Shown: positions 56,706 to 64,000 of the stretch, in pieces
Layout of the letters: every line of letters starts with the position of its first letter
Position numbering within the stretch: position 1 is the stretch's first letter
Source of the DNA: Podocnemis expansa
Taxonomy: Eukaryota > Chordata > Testudines > Podocnemididae
NCBI GenBank assembly: GCA_007922195.1
Contig: ML681992.1
Coordinates: forward strand, 40,323,720 to 40,387,719
Direction: 5' to 3'
Length of the DNA: 64,000 nt
Translations under genes and position numbers: made by a program
The notes under the pieces: model-generated
The model's input: the letters and a program-made list of their open reading frames with translations, nothing else
Told to the model about the DNA's origin: nothing
The model's database searches: none

Positions 56706-57769
56706 TGCTGAGTGTTGATCCCCTGAACAGCCCCATTCCCACGGAACCAGGTCTTTGAGGGCATATGATCCCAGCAGATCTCCCCTTCCAAGAGCACCAC
56801 ACAGGCATACTCCTTACCTGATTTCTTGGGGAGTGGCCCATTAAGAATGTCCCAGTATTCACCGGAAAGGAATATTTCAGCAGCATACAGGGGCAGAGGG
56901 AAGGGGCTATAACACCACCTTGCAGAGCCAGGACTCCAGCAGCCTCCTCTCATTTTTCAGCTGTAGCTGCACTTTCACAGGTTCAAAAGTCAAGTGATGT
57001 CAGCAGTTCCAGACTTTGCTGTTTCTGGGGATGGAAGATTGTTGGGTAAGGGGGTAGTGGGCAGGCAAATTCAATGCCCTAGACCCTACTAACATTAGAG
57101 CAGATGCTATATAATTGATCCATGGACTTTGTTCTTCATCTGATGCTTATGGAGACCAACACCCCTCACTTGTACAATATGTGGTGCCAGGTTTCAAGAG
57201 GAGAGAGTCTTATGAAGAGTGAAGGAGAATTAGGGAGTTGGAGTATAGCTGAAATTCCAAAAGCAATAGGGCTAATAAAGCTATAAAATGGGAGTGGATT
57301 AAATCTGTATAGAATGTGAGAAATAAATAAAACAACAGACAATGAGTTCAGGCTTATATTTTTCCCCAAAGAGAGAGATTCTATGGGAAACAGCCCTAAT
57401 GTTAAGGAAAATGGGTTTATGGTTGGGTTATTTATTAATAAAGAGTAAAGAAGCTCAGAATAAATGACTGAGCACCATCATGTTGTGCCACTGATGGCTA
57501 TGTAACCACATGTTTCTATTACTGTTGCCATAATTCTTCCTCCCTCTGCACTCTTTTTATTTGGTACACACAGTTGCTTTTTTTTATTTTTAAGAAGGGT
57601 AGAAGCTGTTGGGGCAGGAACTATGTCCACCTATATTATTGTACACTACCTAGCACAATAAAGCCCAGATGCAGGGTACCTTGATAATATGCTTGATTAA
57701 TTTGGACCCCAAATGGGCAAAGATATGGAAGCACATTCCTGAACTGTAAGTACATAAGTAGCATTAATT
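56706..57769. other. Intron 3 stretch, nothing recognised
   Basis: 56706-57000 is somewhat GC-rich. No protein, RNA or repeat family was identified. Confidence 0.35.
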
Positions 57770-58820
57770 TTAATAGAACTGCCCATATAAACTTATTGTT
57801 TAAGTCCAGAAGAGATCCCTAGATCATCTAGTCTGACTTCCTGTATATCACAGACTGTCACCAACAACCAGCAGCCACATGCTAAACCTAACTATTAAAT
57901 TAGACAAAGTATTATAACCCACAGGAGCTTAGACTACTGTATGCCACAAGCAAAAAATAGTAGAGACCAATGTGCATCAGTACTCAGAGAGCCCTCAGTG
58001 GCAGGGAAAGGATTAGTTGAGATTACCTCAAGTAATTGTGGCAGGTAGCCTGCACCTGCTTGTTGCAGAGGAAGGCAAGAAGTTCCCATGGTCATTGCCA
58101 ATCTGATCTGGAGAAAAATTCCTTCCTGACCCCATATTTGGAAATCATTGGATCCTAAACATGTGAGCAAGAACTAGCCTGCCAAGCACTCAAGAGAGAG
58201 AATGTTTGGTGTCACTTCCAAATTCTGGCCCACTCCATCCAGTGTTCCATTTCCAGCCATGGCCCATGTACTTTTAAGTTAGGCACATGCTTAAGTGTCT
58301 TGTTGAATCAGATTCGTGAGTTTCCTTTCCTTAATTATTTTTCAAGCTGAATCTCATTTTATTTTTTCTTGATGATATTTCCAACCCCTCTTGAGATCTA
58401 GTATCTCTTTATTTTCATTGCAGTTCACATCACACCAGTTTGAAGTAAAATATTCTTTAGCCCTGTCTGCCAGATCAAGAGCAAAGACTTTAAAAATGAC
58501 CCATGTCTGCACTGATTCTTTGTTGTGGCCTATTATTAGAAAATCATCATTTGGTTACCTTTCAGTCCATCTGACAGGGCTCTTAAGCAAACAAATTTGA
58601 GTTAATTTTGCAAGTAATATTTCCTAAGGCACTGCATCAAATGCTTTCTTAAAATAAAGATATATTGCCTATGCTTTGTTCCCTTCTTAGCTTGTTTATA
58701 ACCTGAGGTGCATAGAATTTGTTCTTTCGTATTGAACCACAGGAGTATAGTGACCTTAGAATCAAAGCCATGGTATTTTGTCAAGAATAATGAATCACTA
58801 ACATTTTTCACCTGATTATG
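57770..58820 (-). mobile_element. Probable old LINE remnant
   Basis: CCAGAAGAGATCCCTAGATC and GAAAAATTCCTTCCTGACCC on + resemble CR1/L2-type 3' regions of turtles. Near 58620-58680 the minus strand reads as a decayed KAFDAV-like word. It is heavily mutated and boundaries are uncertain. Confidence 0.4.
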
Positions 58821-59475
58821 GGGTTTGGAAAAGGTGAGACTTTAGTATCTCATGAGAAGCCTAGCTATCTAATACAGAATGCCTGGTGCAATGTGGTACC
58901 TGACATTGTAATTTGCTTCTAGATAGATGAAAAGGAAAAATTGAAGTGCAGAATTATGTGCCAAATAATTTAGTGACTCTCTCATATGCATATTTTTGAT
59001 CATGTTGCTGCTTTATGTTCACTAGCTGTATATAGTTCCCGTGCACTATTAATGTAGTCTCTGACAACAATGTACAGTAAATTGTAGGTTTGGGAATAGG
59101 GGGAAGCTGTTGGTATGGCTAAATACCAGAAACAACAAAGATTTGCTAATGAAATTCAAACATCTAGCTTTTAAAGTTAGGATGAGCTAGTGCCAAAGTG
59201 ACATAACTATAATTTATTCAGAATAAGACTAATTGGGGATGTTTGTTTATCTTAGAACAAGAAATAACTTTTAATATTTTGCATAATACAATTTAACCCC
59301 AAAATATTGTTAAACCTCATTTTTTCCTATGGCATTAAAATTCTAGTATTAGAGACTTTATATGGCATGATTAGCCTGAAGCAAATGCCAGGCCTTTGCA
59401 AACGCTTTCATGAGTCTGGCAGGATTCACCCTTGTAGATGACCGGAAAGTCCTGCAAAAAGTGTGTATGCTATAT
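58821..59475. other. Intron 3 stretch, nothing recognised
   Basis: AT-rich DNA with no recognised feature. Confidence 0.35.
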
Positions 59476-59694
59476 CAGTGTTTTCCAACCAGTGTGCTGT
59501 GGGACACAGGTGTGCCCTCGGTCCTGAGCAGGTGTGCCACAGAATTTTTTGAAAAACTACTCCAAGAATGCTGAATTGGATTATGAATATTCATGAGTCC
59601 ATTTAGACACTATATTGTGGTGTGTCTCAAAATAATTAAAGGTATTAAGGGGTGCCATTGCAGAGAAAAGGGTGAGAGCCACTGTGCTATGTTT
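59476..59694. mobile_element. hAT-like MITE
   Basis: Starts CAGTGTTTTCCAACC and ends GAGAGCCACTG. The flanks TGCTATAT (59468-59475) and TGCTATGT (59695-59702) match at 7 of 8. Non-coding, 219 bp. Confidence 0.8.
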
Positions 59695-60003
59695 TCCAAA
59701 AGAATTATGTAAACAATTCTGTGAATTAATCCCTATTTTAATGAATTCTAGTTAGTTAGAAACATATATCCTTATTAGTTCACTACTGAAGATTCCATGT
59801 GATTACAAAGTGATAATTTATCAGTCTTGTTTTTTTACTCATTCCTGGCACCCTGAGAATCTCCAAGATTATGACCACTGCAGACCTTGTCTTCAGTTCT
59901 CTTCCCATGTCCAGGAAGTAATACTTGAACTATCAAATCTTCTGTTGTTGCTTTTTCTCCCCTGCTCATTCTCTTCCCCACCTCACATACATATACTATA
60001 ATT

Positions 60004-60595
60004 AGGGCTTGTCCACTCTGGGGGTGGAAGGGGGGATTGTAATTTGACTTTAGGATTTTGAAGTACAAAAGGCAGAGAAATGATCACAGAAAATTGCTTT
60101 CTTGGGGTTGCAACCCCACTGATCACATTACTTCCTGAAATACATTGCACTGTGGGTGGTAGGTGCAGGGGCTTGTAGGGGGATAGCTGTCCTTCACTAA
60201 CTCTCACTCCCATCTTCTCTTTAAAAAAAAATAAGCAGGAAAAGATTTCCTTGTTATTTCTCTGTCACAGGCACAACAGAAAGACACAGTGCTGCACACA
60301 GGGAGAAGAATTAATTGAAAACTTTCCAGAGCTGCAGGCAGGGGAGGAGCTATGTTGCAGCAGACTGGAAAAACAGGAAAATCAAGATTAGCGATATGCT
60401 CTAGCTACACAGACTTTAATTTGAATTGTAGATTTTGACCTGAGTGCTACACAACTTGCAGGGTTGGTGTTATCAGGTAAAATCACAGCACCATTTAATT
60501 CAAACTTTGTGCTCTGACAGTCAAGACACAGGCTGCAGAAGGTCGAGGTAAGCAGCATTATGTCGAGCTTCACTGTCAGTGTAGACCAAGGCTTT
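60004..60595. mobile_element. MITE-like element
   Basis: GGGCTTGTCCACTCTG at the left and CAGTGTAGACCAAGGC at the right form an imperfect inverted pair of the same type as the elements at 48255 and 62488. A TTTAATTTGAATTGTAGATT/TTTAATTCAAA theme recurs. Ends are approximate. Confidence 0.5.
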
Positions 60596-61067
60596 GTGGG
60601 AGATTTCCACCATTCATTAGGATACTCAGCAACTTTTTTGTGATATCATTTCACTCTGGAAGAAATATATAATCCTTTTTTCTTTGTCTGGGTCAGCAGT
60701 GACCCAGATTTGAGTTTCAGGTTTGTTTCTTTACTTAAGAGTCTCTAATCAGGACTACTTGCCTCTTTTTTTTCTGTACTGATAGCAAACAGTTGATTAT
60801 TTTGAAGGATGGATTTGCAAAAGCACTTGTCACTGGCTTTATTTTGCTTTCACGGAAGCCGTAGATTTCAAAGCTAGAAGGGACCATTAAGATGATGTTG
60901 TCTGATCTCCTGCACAACAAGTCAGTGGGACTCTTAGTACTGAATTCACTAGAACTTCTCACTTTTCTCTGGGAACAGTGTTGAATGACTGCTTGAGTGC
61001 TTTTGAAAATTCCATTCTGCACATTTATGATATTACCAGATTATTTTTCTTGAACAAATATTTAATA
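60596..61067. other. Intron 3 stretch with a short old LINE or SINE tail
   Basis: 60868-60960 (AGCTAGAAGGGACCATTAAG) resembles a decayed LINE or SINE 3' end on the minus strand. The rest is unrecognised. Confidence 0.4.
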
Positions 61068-61490
61068 CAGTAGAACCTCAGGCATACAAACACCTTCAAA
61101 CCTCTGAAATGTTCATAACTCTGAACAAAAGATTACAGTTGTTCTTTTACAAGTTTACAGCTAAACATTGATTCACTTTACTCTGAAACTTTACTATGCA
61201 GAAAAAAAATGTTGTGTTAAAGCCTCTTAATCTAAAGGAAGCAAGCACAAAAACAGTTTTCTTACCTTGTCAAAACTATTTTTTTAAATTTCCCTTTTTT
61301 ATAGTAGTTTATATTTAACACTGTATTATACTGTAGTTTGGGGGTTTTGGGAGTGGGGGGGGGGAGAAGGTCTGTGCGTGTATATGTCTGTCTCTGCTGC
61401 CTGCTGATTGAATGTTTCCAGTTTCAAATGAGATGTATGGTCAACTGGTCAGTTCATAATTCTGGTGTTTGTATATCTGAGGTTCTACTG
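61068..61490. mobile_element. Tigger-like (pogo-type) non-autonomous DNA element
   Basis: Starts CAGTAGAACCTCAGGCATAC and ends GATATACAAACACC-type sequence when read inverted, closing at GGTTCTACTG. TA precedes the left end; the right flank reads TGTA, so the duplication is imperfect. It is non-coding, with a G-run at 61355-61363. Confidence 0.75.
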
Positions 61491-62487
61491 TGTAATTCAA
61501 TTACTTATTTAAGCATTATACTGGATTACAGATATTGTTATGCTCTTAACTTTTAGTTGTGAAGCTTTTTTCCTAATGCTAAATATTTATGGATTCAATT
61601 TTGTGGATGACTAATACTGAAGAATTAGGAAATTTATTTAAGAGCTTAGAAAACTGATCTTAAGATCAACTAGAATTGTGCTCACCTATATACCCTCCAA
61701 TCTCAAATTAAAAGTTTGATTCTTCTCTCACAGCAGTGTAAGTGAAGAGCAACTCATTTAAATAATTGAATTACCTTGCTGTAAGATGCGTGTAAAAGAA
61801 CAAAAAGCCAGCCCTGCAAATTATAAATCACCAGAACTGTTTAACAGAATAAAAAGAAGGCAAAGAGACTGAGAAGACCTCTTTCAGTCATTTATGAAAC
61901 ACCACATTCCATTTACACATTCTCAGCTTACAGAATGATTTACTCCACTACAGACAGAGGTCAGATGTGTCTTAAAGTATGGGATACTGATTCTGTTACA
62001 AAAGGTAAATTAACACCTGCAGATTTTAGTGTTAGATAGCTATTCGATAGTGTACTACAAAAGCTTTCAAAATCTGAAGCATAATCCATCCAGCAGTTAA
62101 TGTTTCTATTTCTTCTTCTCTTCCTCCTCTACCTGCAAAGTGGCCTTGGGATATTCCTACTTGGACAGTGGCATCCCAAAGCATCAGGAGCCTTGGGGAA
62201 AGTGGTGGTGTTTCATAACAGCCTTGAAAGTTTGGAAGAAAGGTTATAAAAGGACTGTTCCTCACCCACCCTTTTAGTTCCTTCCTTTCAATAGCTGGCT
62301 GAACTCATAAAGACCACTAAACTCAGAGTGGCTGCTGGTGGGTTTATATTGAAGAGTTTCCCTTTGTTCATTGTTTTGTTAGAAATTTGATGATATAGGC
62401 ATTACTTCTTGCAATTCTTCAGCAGTGGCAGGACTGGAAATTCTCGTAACATCATGTTTTCAGGAAAAGGGAGTTGCTAACTTTGCC
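61491..62487. other. Intron 3 stretch, nothing recognised
   Basis: AT-rich DNA without gene, RNA or repeat signals that I can name. Confidence 0.35.
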
Positions 62488-62875
62488 TCTGTCTACACTA
62501 GAGGGCTCAGGTAAGTTGACTAAATAGGGTCAACTTAAAGTTGACTTTTAAGGCAACTTGGAGAATCATCATTTGTTTCAGTTGGCTTTATAAAGTCAAC
62601 TTAAGCCAGGGGACCCATTTAAAGTTGACTTAATAAAATCAACTTCAAATGGATCGCCTGGCTTAAGTCAACTTTATATAGTCAACTTAAATGGCTCTCC
62701 TTCCTTAAGTCAACTTTAATGGCTGCATTTTGTTAATACAACTTAGTAAAGTTGACTTAACCTTTAAAGTCGACTTTAAGGGTGAGAGTTCTTAAGTCCA
62801 AATGTGGCCCTGGAGTTGTTTAAGTCACGTTAAGGCTGGTTAAGTCAACCTAAGACTCCAGTGTAGACCGACCCT
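62488..62875. mobile_element. MITE-like element built of TTAAGTCAACTT-type palindromes
   Basis: The inverted ends are TCTGTCTACACTAG and CCAGTGTAGACCGA. The interior is almost wholly made of AAGTTGACTT and AAGTCAACTT words in both orientations, like 3448-3744. No frame is present. Ends are approximate. Confidence 0.65.
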
Positions 62876-63917
62876 TTGAAGTCGGATCCTCCCTTTACTG
62901 TTGTCCTGAGTCCTCTCCCCAAATTCATATCAGAAGTGTTGCCCGAGTTTCCTCTGAATGTGACCATTAACTTATGAGGAGGGGTATATGTTGGGGTATT
63001 TATTCTCACCCATGAAAAACTAAAGCTTTAAGTTTTTATCTGGATATGACTGAGACACATGAGAAGTCACATAAGCTTTCGTAAGGCGAATACATGTAAA
63101 TTAATGTGTGTATGTTAGCTAAGGTGACATTACCTACTCATTTAAAATCTCTCTTTATTAGGACTAAAGTAGACTGTATGGTATGCAGTCATGATCCATC
63201 TGTGGCTATGACAGGTGCCTGAAAATGCCAAAGTCAAGGCAGGCTGAAAAAGGAGAAGAGATTCTTCCAAACGGGTGGCTAGCACTTTAGTAAATTCACC
63301 AATTAGTCATGGATAGTGCTTCTGATCCCCCACACTGGTTCTCAAGAAGCTACACAGCCCTGTTCTTACATTTTAGTCTCAGGCTCCCAGTCAGCCATTA
63401 GGTCAAATGAAGGGATAAGTTATTTAAACTCTATTTGGTTTACCGAAAAGTTCTCCTGACCCCAAAGGATCAGCCAGTTTCCCAGATCAACATGCTTGGC
63501 TCTTATCCAAAAGCTCACCATGCTTGCATCTTACCCAAAATACCACACTGCCAGCCAATCCTTTAGTAATCACAACTAAAAGTTTATTATAAAAGGAAGG
63601 AAACAATAGGAGAGATGTTAAATTGGTCAAGGCAATCAGATAAATACAGATGACTTTGAAGTTCATAAATATCAGTCTCAATTAAATCATGAAATTTCCA
63701 GGCTTGTATAGTCCTTGTGATGTATATCCAGTACTTATATGGATTCAGTTCTTTATTTCACTGCTTCAGTTGCGGATGAGTTGATCCAAAGGTAGGAAGC
63801 AGAAACAAAGAACACATGGAATAGAGCAGCTCCTTTTATGTCCATTTACCATGCTGCTTATGGAAAGTTACAGAAACAGGATGAAGTCAGGGTCACCCAG
63901 GAAAGTCCTGATGACTC
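62876..63917. other. Intron 3 stretch, nothing recognised
   Basis: No gene or clear repeat. A weak Penelope-like resemblance near 63060-63100 (CATAAGCTTTCGT) is too short to call. Confidence 0.35.
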
Positions 63918-63920
63918 ATA

Positions 63921-64000
63921 GGGTATGTCCACACACACTCCTTATTTCGAAACAACAGAGGTTGTTTCGAAATAAGGAATGGCATGGCCACACGACGCAC
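63921..64000. mobile_element. MITE-like element, cut by the window edge
   Basis: Begins GGGTATGTCCACACACACTC and has TTATTTCGAAACAA and GTTGTTTCGAAATAAGG palindromes, so it belongs with 973-1277 and 48255-48728. The right end is outside the window. Confidence 0.65.

Larger units (their letters stand above)
49848..64000 (+). other. PGR: PGR intron 3, incomplete
   Basis: Starts with donor GTAAGA and runs off the right edge, at least 14,153 bp. No further PGR exon was recognised. It holds the repeats listed separately. Confidence 0.85.

Overview
The window looks like nuclear DNA of a sauropsid, most likely a turtle. It holds the 5' part of one vertebrate gene in spliced exons, embedded in dense interspersed repeats: CR1-type LINEs, Penelope-like elements, DIRS and Ty3/Gypsy retrotransposons, hAT and Tigger-like DNA elements, and a tRNA-derived SINE. 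No bacterial, organellar or CRISPR-like content is visible. The turtle assignment is inferred from the repeat mix and the protein; no species is proven.

The only host gene recognised is PGR, the progesterone receptor, on the + strand. Exon 1 (coding from 15506 to 16329) encodes a short N-terminal domain. Exon 2 (18962-19113, 152 bp) and exon 3 (49731-49847, 117 bp) encode the two zinc fingers of the DNA-binding domain. Intron 1 is 2.6 kb, intron 2 is 30.6 kb, and intron 3 runs off the right edge. The hinge and ligand-binding exons lie outside the window.

Layout: 1-10159 is upstream intergenic DNA made of LINE, Penelope-like, hAT-like and MITE-like pieces. At 10193-15028 lies a complete Ty3/Gypsy retrotransposon with apparently identical 185-bp LTRs and a 5-bp target duplication. 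It ends 477 bp before the PGR start codon and points the same way. A CpG-rich promoter and exon 1 follow. Intron 2 contains a LINE interrupted by a hAT element, an LTR-like block, a Penelope-like element with a GIY-YIG region and a hammerhead-ribozyme-like tail, a nearly full-length DIRS element (34461-40149, minus strand) and an older DIRS relic on the + strand (about 43530-46240). Intron 3 carries a SINE, CR1 ends, hAT-like, Tigger-like and MITE-like elements.

Most notable: (i) the PGR N-terminal domain is short, has no internal methionine that could start a PR-A isoform, and is preceded by an AUG-UGA start-stop element; (ii) Penelope-like tails carry a near-complete minimal hammerhead core and repeatedly sit as head-to-head inverted pairs; (iii) the DIRS element has an internal region complementary to the joined ends of the element; (iv) nested hAT-like insertions keep 8-bp target duplications.
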